Assembly (NCBI GenBank): GCA_963978905.1
Contig: OZ022258.1
Coordinates: forward strand, 39,102,782 to 39,166,781
DNA from: Trichostrongylus colubriformis
Lineage: Eukaryota; Nematoda; Chromadorea; Rhabditida; Trichostrongylidae
DNA: 64,000 nucleotides
Direction: 5' to 3'
Under the pieces are notes generated by a model. That model was not told where the DNA came from. It saw only the letters and a program-made list of their open reading frames with translations, and did not search any database. Below are positions 12,398 to 21,852 of the stretch, one piece after another (positions within the stretch are counted from its first letter, which is position 1; the number at the start of each line of letters is the position of its first letter). A program made the translations under genes and the position numbers.

Positions 12398-15300
12398 GTG
12401 GACATGTGCAAGCACATGCAACAACTCAAATAATAAACACAACCAAAACAAACGAAGAACAATACCAAACTGTGTGAATTCAAATTACATAAAATCGCCA
12501 ACACGTTGTTTGAAAATGGTGTACTTCACCGGGTACACATTTTTACGTAGCAATGAGTTAAAACCTGACCGTACTCTGCTTGTAAAAAACTTCAACCTGT
12601 ACTTGGACTTTGCTGTATTTGTCGTAACTCTTATCGACGCTCCTCTTGCATTAGTTGGCAACACTAAGAAGAAGTTACGTGGATCTATCTTTACTAATTG
12701 TCTGAGAATTTTGAAAGTCATGAGTAGGTCATACCGTTTCCTCCTCCATTCTAGTGATTTTAGACCAAACTCAACATTTCTGACCAACCTATTAGGGATA
12801 TCAGAGTATTTTAGACCTAAACACTTTAGCATTAACTTCCGCGTAAAACTATTCTGTACAGATTCCAGGGCCTGGATTTCCTTTTTTGAGCATGGGTTAA
12901 AGACCGTTGTGCCCCACTCCAAAATAGGACGCACACAAAGTTTATATGAGCGTAGCAAAGTGTTAGGGTTTTTGGTGCGAAGTGACTTGAATAAATTGAA
13001 AATTCTACGAGTACATTTGGCCACTACTGTTTTGTAATGCTTAGAGAAGTTTAGCTTATAGTCGTAATGAAAGCCGAGATCTCGTACTTCTGGCACCAAT
13101 CTCAGATGGACTTGACCTGCGAAATAGACGGGTTCGTGCAAATGTGAGCCTAAGCGCATTACTTGTGTTTTATCCGAGGATAGAACTAGACCATTGGCTT
13201 TGGACCACTCTACAACCTTGTCAATAGCAGCCTGAAGGGCTTTGTCAGAGACAACATCTTCTACCACTTTGTACAACTTAATATCATCAGCGTAGATATT
13301 ACACTGAACACCCAGACCCTGAAGCTCGTATGGCACATCTGCAGTAAAGATATTAAACAGTACTGGGGAGAGAACACCTCCTTGAGGTACTCCACTACAA
13401 GCCATACGTATTGTCGAAAAGGCATCTCCTACCAAGATTTGAAACGTTCTATTATCAAGAAAGTCTCTTATCCAATTCACTACCAGAGCGTGAACGCCCA
13501 GATGTTTCAATTTACGAATTAGAACCTCGTGGGACAACTTATCAAACGCCTCACTGAAATCAAAATAAACCACATCCACATTCTTTTTTGAGTCCAATGC
13601 TATCGTCCAATCATTCATACAACAAAGTAGAGATGTTTCAGTGGATCTACCAGGGCAGAAACCGTGGTGCGATTTAGAAATTATACCATGTTCCTCCATA
13701 TGACTCAACAAATACTTTTTGATTACTTTTTCGAATACTCTGGCAAAAATGGAAGTCAGACTCACGGGTCTGTAATTATTGGGATCAGACAATGGTTCCT
13801 TTTTAGGAAGCGCTAAAATTATTGAGTGTTTCCACTTGCACGGAACCTCACCGCGCATTAGACTGAGATTAAACAAGAACTCAAGGGGACCACTGATTTC
13901 ATGAATGCAGTGCTTCACAAACTTGAACGGTATATTCTCACTGTTAGTTGAGGCCGCCGAGGACCATTTTAGCAAAATGTCGGCGATAGAGCTCTTATCG
14001 AACCATGGAGACGATTCACAGGCAGGCTTACCGGGGATAGCCAATTGCGTCGAAAGAACCGTTGTCAGTACAAAGGCGTTCTCAAAAATGTCTGCTAATA
14101 CCTCTGCCTTAGCATCATCAGTGATAGCCCTATCTGAGTTAACAGTCACCAGCGTACCTATTCTATGTTTGTCAGAAAGGCTCATTCTGAGAGTAGCATA
14201 TAATGCTTTTAGACCACCTTTAGATAGTTTTTTACCCTCTACATACGCATAGTATTTATCCAGCTTCTTTAGCCACTTCCTACTGAAAGATTGAAACTTA
14301 TTCCAAAAACACCAATTTTCTCCATAAGCCTACAGCCTTTCTCCATAAGTTTTCCCTTACTAGCTCCATTGCCCGCAGGTATTTTGGCAACTAAAGTCTC
14401 TTACTTTGAACTTGCTGCTTAAGTGGTATGAACAGTTCTATAGCATGGTGTCTGCCAAGAACATTTCATACTTCCCATTTGAGCTATCAACGTTGTTAAA
14501 AGAACCCAGCCAGTCAACGCTTCTGAGGTACGCCCTCATCTCATCGAAGTTCGCATTCTTGTAATCTCTACGCCAGATGATTGTCTCCGACAATCCACAA
14601 GAAGAAGTAAGACGAAACTTCACAGAGGAGTGGTCGCTGGTGCCTAATGGTAGACCTTTCTGTACTGAGGATACTGCAGAACTGTCACTGCAAAAAAGCA
14701 AGTTCAAAAATGAAACACCCCTTGAAGGAAAAGGTACGAGCTGTACAAAACCATGGGTACTAAACATGTGGAGGCCTGTGGAGTTATTCAAGTGAGACTG
14801 GGATGCTTCTGGGTCAAACAGGTGAGGGAGATTGAAGTCACCCGCAACTATGCTAATAGCATTGCATGAACTCAAATCACTTATTGCCTTGCTGAGCTGA
14901 CCAGTTTTAGACGATGAGCAAGATGGAGCTCTATAGACCGCAATAATTCTGTATTCTGAAGAATGAAACATTATATCACATGCTAATATTTCGTACGAAT
15001 CCATAACCGACTCACAAAATATCACATTTGCCGAATGAGGCCTTCTGACCATGACCGCAACTCCACCACCTCTTTTTCGCAATCTGTCTGAGCGATAAAC
15101 CTCATATTGTGTTGCAACCATACCAAGTGATGGAGCCGTGTCGATTTTAAAGTTCAACCATGTCTCCGACAATATAGCTAGGTCGAAGTCTTCCTTACAA
15201 ATAAATGCAACGAAAGCATCAGCATTTCTAACCAACAAACGGATATTAGATAATAAACACTTTACAGAAAACTGATCAAACCGCAGATTATTCACAAGCT

Positions 15301-18300
15301 TTTCGGCAGAGTTTCTCAATTTGTCATGAGTAGAACAGACAGTAGGAGCATTAACGGAATTTGGACTATTCCCAGAATTAACGGAACCCGAGTTATTTGC
15401 TCTGTTGGCTAGACGTGCTTCGCGCAACTGGTCTCTTTCTTCTTTCGACAAAGATGGCCGGAGGAAAACCCCCTTATTAACGAAAGAGCGCAGGCGCGAA
15501 GCTCGCCTGACCGCTAGCTTTTGAAATCTAGATGCAGGCAGGACAACTTTAATGAGACGAGGCCGGTCGGGATTAGGCCGGCCCATGCGGTAAACCGTGA
15601 CAGGTACACATTCAATTTCTAAATGGTTTAGCACCGAGTTAACTGATTGAAAATCGTGATTTGCCCTATCAATAGATGAAGTAGATATCAACTCCGGTAA
15701 GCCACCAATAACAACAGATCTCTGTTTTTCTACATCACTTTCACTAACAATCGAACGAGATTCAGCAATAGAGGAATTAGCAACATTGATTTGAGACTCC
15801 TTTTGCTCAATGATTTTCCTCAACTTATCATTCTCTAATCTGAGCTTCTCATTTTCTTCTGCAAAGGTATTACACCACCTCCTCATCGTGTCCATTTGGT
15901 CTTTAGTTTCTAGCAAGACATGCAAAAATAATTTAACATAGGCTGGCACTCCAGGCGCACTGCATTCAGCCAACATCTTTGACCATTCTTCCGTTTTTTC
16001 CGGCGACGAGCAGTCAACGTGCTTCCTCTTTGTCGCTGGAACTGAGATCGATCGCAGTGGGCTGTTCATGATGTGTGACCAAACAATCAATTTTGATAAT
16101 GCGGGCTGAGCGGGTACAAAGTTCAAGATTGTGACGACCAAAATCAGCAGAAGAAACCAGAACACTGATAAAGAGAGCTTCCCTACGAACTCGCAAAAGT
16201 AACTCGTGAAAATACACCTGAGCTGGTGGCTTATTAACACGCCATTTCAATTCCCGCCACAAGGAATCTCGATGTCGAATGTCGAAGGAGCCAATGAGAT
16301 CGATCGATGAAATTGAGTTTTCAGACCAGAACAGCAGGAATAACTCTTAGTAGTCCGATAGAAGAGGCACAGTCAGTTCAATGAATGGAATAGTACCGGA
16401 TACAGAAAGTCTTGAAGCTTTCCTGATGTCCGTGACAAAAGAATACCAGCAAAGAAGTCCGTGGTGGCGATCAATACGAGAGCAATGTCAGCCACCGCCG
16501 CTCAGTACGGATGTTGGCGGGAAGGAGGATGTTCGTGAATAAAGCCATAGAAAATATTAATCAGTCATCCTTTTCACTCGCTTTATATCCCCCCCACCAA
16601 ATATTCCAGAAGTTTCCACAGTTTCCCCCAAGAAAATAAGAAGTGTAACAGAAATTATGGTCCAACCTGATGCATCGTTTGATAGCACACTGTGTGCGTT
16701 TCTTCGTGTTCACCCATCATTACACGATAATAACTAACTTTCAGAAAGAAGCGAAGATTGATAAGTTACGGAAAGCTTGTGCTACTCACACAAACAATAA
16801 CAGAGAGGCCATGGTGAGTTCTCTTGCACGTTCACCTTTCATGATTTTCAAATCAATTAGTCACAACTGATGAAAGAACACTCAGGAAGAAGAAAAGAGT
16901 GCGCGAATACGCAAATCCTTTTGATTTGCGTCACCTCTTCACTCTGATCAAGATTTGTATTTCGTACCGTATCTTCACTCATGTCGAAATCTGAGTGCGT
17001 CATGCCTCTACGGCTGTGAATGCGATCAATAAGGCCGCGTTCATACTTTGCGCCGGCAAGGCGTGGTTGTATTCACAGACAGCGAGGGCAGAGTAGGGGG
17101 GAGGTTCAGAGGCAACGCAGGCAAAGAGACAGGGTGGCACACGCGGAGACGCAGCGACACGCAGTCCGCCCGCTGCCGGCACAGCAACGTATGAAAGCGG
17201 CCTAAGGGGCGACTAGAAGAAATACGGGACCTACCATCCCGACTCTTCTAATTTTTTATAACTTTGTTCAAAGATAAATGATTTTACCCTTATCGCCTTT
17301 AATCTCTTATCACTCAACCACACATTGCCCTCGTAATCCAACCGACTGGTGGATTTTCGGGTGAAACCACTAGAGAATAGCTGACGAGTTGAGCTTTCTC
17401 AAATTAATCGCTCATTTCAGGTAGGCCGAGGAATTGATCGACATCTGTTCGTGTTGTACGTTCTTTCACAGGGCACTCAAATCTCTAGTCCTTTCCTAGA
17501 TCACTACATCTCACAACCATGGCTGTTATCCACTTCACATGTGAGTTCCTATTATTTATAGCCTTATTTAACATCATGACAGCCTATCCTTGTATACTTC
17601 ACCGCAAGCTGAAACGTGTCCTTGCATTTTATTTCTTACAGCAGGAACATTAAAAAGATTTTCCCTCATTCCAGGTACCCAATGTAACTAACCAAATAGA
17701 CGAAGACACAGAACCATGGGTGACTTGGAGTGGCGCTTGCTTTGGAGCTGTGGCGAAGAATGGCTATGGTATGCAGTAGTGACTAAGAACCAGGGTGCTC
17801 GAAAATTCTTGTATCATTGTCACCGAGATGTGCCTGGGAGATGTCTACTGCGCCATCTATACTTGAGATATCGCTGAGGACTACAATGCTTTTTAAACAT
17901 TCTTTTCCATTGGTTCATCATATGACGGCGCCAGTACTTACGCAGCGCCAACACGATTTCGCGGTTAGTGAGACGATATTTGATGTAGTACCCCAAATCA
18001 GCTTGTGACAATAGACGGAGTGAATAGGTGCTGGAGCCACTGATTCATGTGAAGCCATTGCTTCCTCCCACTTGCAACGATTCCCTGACGGGAACTTTAT
18101 CCACTAAGCGGTCGCCAGTAAATTTGTATCGTCTACAACTTGGCGGTATGGCTGCTATTTACTCCACTTCACGAACGAAGGAGCATCCAATCGCATAATC
18201 GCCAAATGTTGCGACAACTGAGTTAAAACCCTACCTCATTCGCCTCGCAGTACGTACCAAGCGGCTCCTATTTTCAATCTGCTTCATTCCACATATTGAT

Positions 18301-19515
18301 GACTGTGGATAGAAATTTGATGGAAGATCATCTGAATTTACTCCTCCTCTTCATACTTTGGTCGACAGCTATCAAATCTTATCCGAATTATCAGGCATAT
18401 CGAGTCCTCATCGTTAGTAGAGCAGAACCGATACTTGTCGTGACCGATGCGGCTAGCGGTGTGAATCGCTGCATCGGGTGGTTCAGCCACCATCGGACCA
18501 CGGCAGTACGTGGGTATTAGAGGGGTCATCCGCGAGGGTACCTGTCGTATAAGAAGGAATGCATCTTGACGCCTCGCGGGCCCCCTGAGGGTTTCACCCT
18601 TACTGCTGAAGGAGGACTACCCACTACCCCCTGTACCAAGAGGTACAGTTCACTATATAATATTAGAATGCTACTGAATACATACAAAGTTGTCATTGAT
18701 AACCAGGATAGAAAGAGGGAACAATTACCCCAAATCAACTGTCATGTGAATGTAAAGTACTCACGAGGGGGGGGGGCTGACCCTGATTTGGAGATGACGA
18801 GGGGATCCCGAGGCCGAGAGGAAAGGTTAGCTTGTCCGGTCCAGCAGGTTAGCGTCCTTGCAGTAGATCTTTTTCTTCGGCCTTTCAGCATCGTTCGATT
18901 GGCATCTCGAGGACTTGACAGACTGACCGCTTCGGACGACGACAGACAGACGACTGGACACTGATTGAGCGGGAACCGTGGCGGATCGATAGTTTTCCGC
19001 GCTCCCGTGGCTGCGGCCGTTTACGGTGGGCGTCGAGTCATGACTTCAGAGGACCGATCTAGCCTAGTCTGAGCGCGATTTCCTACCGGCGCATGCTACA
19101 AACCCAGGAAAGGTCGTACACAAGTCACGACAGTACTCATGGACACTGCGTCACTGACTACATAACAGTCTTTGTTTTATAACACGATGAAAGACAAATC
19201 AAAATTGCAACGAGACTTTTTGAGCACCCTAGTGATGCGGAATTCAGTGAGCATACCATGATTATAACATACAAAATTTTCCATGCTTAGGAGTATGCTA
19301 TCGATTCGGAGGTAACCACAGCATTTTCGCTCACATCACCAGCTATAAATCTGCTGAGAACACGGTATGTTTAAGAAATGTTAAGAAATGATTCTTCACT
19401 ATGGAAATGTAACCGTTCGCGTGTATTTCAGGACTCGGCTCGATTCCGAATGCGGCTCATGGCAGCTTTTAGGGAAATGGCTTCACTCTTCGAAGGAACG
19501 AATAAGTCCATTTGA
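590..19515 (+). CDS. Carnitine O-palmitoyltransferase, CPT1 type (19 exons, 5' end outside window)
   Basis: Transfers long-chain acyl groups from CoA to L-carnitine, the entry step for mitochondrial beta-oxidation; CPT1 enzymes sit in the outer mitochondrial membrane. Exons by hand: 590-736, 796-930, 1048-1193, 1310-1460, 3308-3401, 3461-3560, 3632-3712, 6491-6617, 6677-6784, 8407-8495, 8549-8648, 8771-8850, 9499-9583, 9647-9781, 16745-16813, 17421-17540, 17675-17768, 19291-19364, 19432-19515 (TGA). All junctions are GT-AG and phases agree, giving about 672 codons without internal stops. The first exon encodes a hydrophobic segment ([15 protein letters not shown]) fitting the second CPT1 membrane helix, so roughly 95 residues lie upstream. 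Family landmarks: catalytic His in [18 protein letters not shown], carnitine-site SRTETLRSV, the STS motif in LLSTSH, and [11 protein letters not shown] near the C-terminus. The residue after EHS is Ile where CPT1 usually has Trp. Nematodes have several CPT paralogues; which one this is cannot be told here. Confidence 0.93.
1634..1812. repeat. Short MITE with TGTACACTTATGA inverted ends
   Basis: About 180 bp in CPT intron 4. The left end GTGTACACTTATGATAAAA and right end TTTTTTGTCATAAGTGTACAC are inverted repeats. The interior (TCGCTTCGCGGCG, AGTACGAGTCGTTTG, CCGCTCAAGACGCAATGAG) is shared with the larger foldback at 10541-10791 and with a fragment at about 47400-47475. Non-coding. Confidence 0.6.
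2322..2926. repeat. Foldback MITE, TTAAAGGAATCG family (copy 1)
   Basis: Begins TTAAAGGAATCGTGCACG and ends with the inverse CGTGCACGATTCCTCTGA, in CPT intron 4. The arms carry shared blocks (TTGTATTTGGTGAC, AAGCTTCACGCGAAAAGTGAG) found also in the copies at 33023-33454 and 41335-41755. The GC-rich centre includes a G homopolymer near 2588. No coding potential. Confidence 0.65.
5389..5606. repeat. Palindromic MITE with GGTCAAATAAAGTCGGGG ends
   Basis: Left end GGTCAAATAAAGTCGGGGG and right end CCCCGACTTTATTTGACC are inverted repeats. An inner pair (CCCTTACTAGGCTTAGG against CCTAACCCTAGGAAGGG) extends the palindrome. It abuts the right part of a TTAA-family element (5607-5804). Located in CPT intron 7. 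Non-coding. Confidence 0.65.
5607..5804. repeat. TTAA-flanked 465-bp element, 3' part only
   Basis: Matches the right-hand ~198 bp of the complete copies at 7570-8034, 33451-33916 and 37299-37763, including GTAAGTACATCTAGAAAC, CACCATGCCAAGGCGTCAAA, TCTGTTCTACCGTAAGCC and the terminal TCCTGGTGTCTTTAA. The left half is missing and is replaced by the palindrome at 5389-5606. Confidence 0.7.
7268..7440 (+). repeat. Possible tRNA-derived SINE
   Basis: The segment GGTGGTGTAGTGACAGATGG resembles an RNA polymerase III A box, and GAGATCAAATCCC about 50 bases downstream resembles a B box. The 5' part could be a decayed tRNA-like head followed by a GC-rich body. No clean cloverleaf could be drawn and no poly-A or microsatellite tail is obvious, so the call is tentative. 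It lies in CPT intron 9. Confidence 0.3.
7570..8034. repeat. TTAA-flanked 465-bp MITE (copy 1)
   Basis: Starts TTAAAGGAACCGGAAGGGG and ends CCCCTTCTGGTGTCTTTAA, imperfect inverted termini of 19 bp including the TTAA. The interior matches the copies at 33451-33916 and 37299-37763 almost base for base. It lies in CPT intron 9. A 165-codon minus-strand open frame across it (7322-7819) is composed of repeat sequence and is not taken as a gene. Confidence 0.8.
9131..9153. repeat. CTTC tetranucleotide microsatellite
   Basis: About five CTTC/CCTT units in tandem, just before the GGCCGC-family MITE in CPT intron 12. Confidence 0.8.
9178..9357. repeat. GGCCGC-family MITE, copy 1
   Basis: Begins TTAGGCCGCGGTCATACTCA and closes with the inverse-like GCACCGCAAAGTAAGGCCGC. 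The interior contains GGCAGGGCGTGGCTGCGTGC and GACGCCCTGCCGCTGG, which are mutually inverted. Related copies are at 11411-11561, 17032-17204 and 52741-52914. Located in CPT intron 12. Confidence 0.7.
10541..10791. repeat. Foldback MITE, 251 bp
   Basis: Long near-perfect palindrome: the left arm AGCTTGAGGGGTGAGGGTCG then ATTGGTCGAATTTTCGCTTC is mirrored by GAAGCGAAAATTCAACCAAT then CGACCCTCACCCGAGCTC. Inner arms hold AGTACGAGTCGTTTGG and its inverse. Shares its core with 1634-1812. Sits in CPT intron 14. Confidence 0.75.
11411..11561. repeat. GGCCGC-family MITE, copy 2
   Basis: Left end GTCCGCGTTCATACTTTGCG, right end GCTGACGCTGAGTATGAACG, with internal GTAGTTGCGTGTCTCTGCGT mirrored by GAACGCAGCTACGCC. 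Same family as 9178-9357, with the outermost bases eroded. In CPT intron 14. Confidence 0.6.
11880..12290 (-). mobile_element. Mariner transposase remnant
   Basis: Read on the minus strand, this encodes [20 protein letters not shown] followed by LPHPP, the second-aspartate block and loop of mariner transposases, then [19 protein letters not shown] sequence after a stop. The N-terminal third with the first catalytic Asp is not recognisable, and stops interrupt the frame. It is an old fragment in CPT intron 14, just beyond the 3' end of the LINE. Confidence 0.65.
12362..12397. repeat. (ATTT)n microsatellite, LINE 3' tail
   Basis: About nine ATTT units. On the LINE strand this reads as a (TAAA)n tail directly downstream of its 3' untranslated region, the typical way CR1-type elements end. 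Confidence 0.85.
12485..14185 (-). pseudogene. LINE reverse transcriptase domain (566 codons open)
   Basis: Encodes the CR1-type reverse transcriptase. Visible motifs in order: [11 protein letters not shown] (fingers), [33 protein letters not shown] (first catalytic Asp region), [30 protein letters not shown] (catalytic YADD), then the thumb and a C-terminal region with [13 protein letters not shown]. Coding sequence extends in frame upstream of the first ATG for about 45 codons, up to a stop near 14330, so the listed Met is not the natural start. Catalytic residues look intact, but the block is cut off from the endonuclease by disabling changes, so the copy is called a pseudogene. Confidence 0.85.
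14438..16240 (-). pseudogene. LINE ORF1-like plus APE endonuclease in one frame
   Basis: A single 600-codon frame. The N-terminal ~55 residues are hydrophobic and probably untranslated; a better start is the Met in [18 protein letters not shown] near 16069. Then comes a heptad-rich coiled coil (about residues 115-155), an RRM-like block starting SVVIGGLPE, a basic region, and an APE-type endonuclease with the landmarks [31 protein letters not shown] and [10 protein letters not shown]. The frame stops shortly after the endonuclease, with the linker to the reverse transcriptase broken by a stop and frame changes. Confidence 0.8.
17032..17204. repeat. GGCCGC-family MITE, copy 3
   Basis: Left end AAGGCCGCGTTCATACTTTG, right end CGTATGAAAGCGGCCT, the clearest terminal inverted repeats of the family. 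Inner arms GGCAAGGCGTGGTTG and the CGCCCGCTGCCGG region. In CPT intron 15. Confidence 0.75.
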
Positions 19516-20734
19516 TCACCTGTGCTATCCCGGTCTTTTATGTCACTTTCTGACTTTTAATCGTTGGTTTGGGTTACGAATTACCAGCGCACCATGGCAC
19601 TGAGAGATGCAGGATTAGCTCTGTAAATAACCGCTACTTACTCTGTGTTCTAGCTGAGGGCAGGCCAGGAGGATGATTGTATACTTGATTCCATATCTCA
19701 TGACTTTGCAAGGCCTGTGTGCGGACTCCCTAGACGGAGTATACGACGGCCAAACAATATAAATTGATTGACGAGCTGCTTTCTCATTGATTCCACCAAT
19801 GAGAAATTCCTTTCTTCAAACTTTTCTGTGATTATTAAAGTTGGATATCTTGACAAAGTCCTTCAATTCAGTCTGCAGTCGTATTTGTACCTAATCGTAT
19901 AATATATTCTAATTGTTTTCTAAATATCTATAAGTAGAACCTGTATCTAAAATCGATGTATACACTGTCATATGTGTCAACGGTTTTATTTCAAACATCC
20001 TCGGAGCTTGCAATTGTTTTTTTACGTTTTTTCCTATACACATTACGCGATCAACGACCAGCAAACCGCTACTATGCATGCCATTGGAGTTTATCGTTAC
20101 ATATAAAAACTTGCAATATAGGCGATCACAGGCTATATCCTTTTTACCAACGCCAGAGATTTGCAGGGTAGCTACGAATGGTAAGCACGCCACTCACTCC
20201 CCGATAGAGGAACTCTGGGATGTATGCCTTGGAAAAAGCATCAGACATGCCGTATTGTGAAATCGCCACAGCTGTCGGTACAAGCCTCTTAAATAAATGC
20301 AGCTGTTTCTTCATCACTTCACCGCCGCACACCTTGTGGAGCGAGGATGTTCTGAAAGAAGGCTCTACGAAAGAACGGTAGAAGGAATCGTGACATGATA
20401 CAGGGAGCTCGGAAATACCTGCGGCTACGATCTGCCGCGACCATGACGTCAGGGTGGACAGTATTGCTTTGGATCTGTTCACAAAGTGGCCGAAATTCCG
20501 TGAACCTCACGATTACAGATACCGGTAAGAGTTGACAGAGTAGCGTTGGGGAATGAAAATACCACGCACGAGTTCCAAAAAGACGTGTGTTCTTCTGTCG
20601 TATGCTTTCTGACCACACAGCTGACAATACGCAGTACGAGTAGTCGATTTATGTCTATTAGACACAGGCATAGAACGAGTACAGTACACTACAAAATACG
20701 GAATACACAGAATACAGCTCAGCAGTACAATACG
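19516..20734. other. Intergenic, no recognised gene
   Basis: Downstream of the CPT stop. No canonical AATAAA was picked out close to the stop. A minus-strand open frame at 20144-20482 (112 codons) has no family I recognise and no flanking exons, and is not promoted to a gene. Confidence 0.5.
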
Positions 20735-21852
20735 TAACATCTGGGGTGTATGTCGTTTGGCGCGGCCCCTTGCAGCTGATTTGCCACCAGGGTCCATGGG
20801 CCATTACTACCACCCTAAAGCCGACCATTCAACACATCTTCTGCGACGGATAACTGGTCCACATCACAGAACCCTCAGATGTTCGTAGTTAATTATTGCC
20901 ATACAAACGACTTCGTTAAAGGCAGCTTCAGGAGAAATTCGGACGAAAAGTAGAAGAAGTAGTGAATATGAAGTCAAGATGCCTAGTAACAGGACAGTGG
21001 AGAGAAAACGGATGGAAATGGCCAAAAGCCCGAGAAATAGGACCCCTTCCCACCGTTGGTGCTAGGCGCGGACGACCTTTCCGTCAAGAGGCGGGTAGTC
21101 CGCATAGGTTTTCAATTGGCATTACCGAGACGTAAACATGAAGGGATGTTCGGAAATGCGACAGCATCTATTTTCATGTGGTGAGCTTCAAGCTAAAAGT
21201 GAGAAAGCGCGCTGCGATACTTTCAATCCTGCCGATCTCCTTGACCAGCCTCACCGTGACCAACCACTAATCACGTCCCCTGGAGGCGGGCTTTCCTAAA
21301 CCAGGGGGCTTGTCCTGACGAGGCCGCCTCCGCCACAGCTCAAGGGGGCGCCTTCCGCGGGGGATTTCGCCATGCATAGGCCTTTCAGACCCGTAGTTTT
21401 TCACTAAATGACTCCTTTTGGGATTTCTTATCACCCACATTACTCCTAACACTGTGTTTAAACAAAAACTGCATTACAGATTTTTACCAACCTCATTTCA
21501 TTACGCTGGCGAACTAAGCGTGGATTGTGGCAATTTTTCCCGCTTTCGGCTTTTTTCTTCTCCACTATATTTCAACATTGGGAAAACACTGCTTGTTTAC
21601 TCTGGGGTAGTTTTAATGCAATCATCTAGAAGTTGAGATATGAGCTTCCTTTCAGTAATTTTCAAGACTTCTTAAATAAGGCCCTTTATGTGATTATCAC
21701 TAAAAAATCTGAGGGTTCGGTAATGTGAACGAGTTATTCATCGCAGAAGATGCGTCCAATGGTCGGTGTTGGGGTGGCAACTACGGCTCATGTGCCCCAC
21801 TGGCAAAGTAGCTGCAAGGGGCCGCGCCAAACAACCGTCTCCCAACATCTGA
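20735..21852. mobile_element. 1.1-kb element with ~110-bp inverted termini
   Basis: The left terminus (20735-20865) and right terminus (21745-21852) are inverted copies. Matching blocks include AACATCTGGG/AACATCTGAG, TTGGCGCGGCCCCTTGCAGC and its inverse, GACCATT next to a CATCTTCTGCG block. The interior has an unusual GC-rich minus-strand segment (21267-21452) rich in Arg and Pro codons but no recognisable transposase. It is best read as a non-autonomous long-TIR DNA element. Confidence 0.65.

Larger units (their letters stand above)
12361..16300 (-). mobile_element. CR1-like LINE retrotransposon, antisense in the CPT gene
   Basis: A non-LTR retrotransposon inserted opposite to the host gene in its 7-kb intron 14. 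Reading on the minus strand from high to low coordinates: ORF1-like coiled coil and nucleic-acid-binding region, APE-type endonuclease, then reverse transcriptase, then an (ATTT)n tail at 12362-12397. A stop and frame changes between about 14186 and 14440 separate the endonuclease and reverse-transcriptase blocks, so this copy looks inactive. The 5' boundary near 16300 is a guess; no target-site duplication was identified. The order of domains, the YADD motif and the simple-repeat tail favour the CR1 group. Confidence 0.85.

Noticed and set aside
12474..13037. 187-codon plus-strand frame
   Set aside because: It is the antisense shadow of the LINE reverse transcriptase C-terminus.
20144..20482. 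112-codon minus-strand frame downstream of CPT
   Set aside because: No family, and overlapping frames on both strands; insufficient for a gene call.
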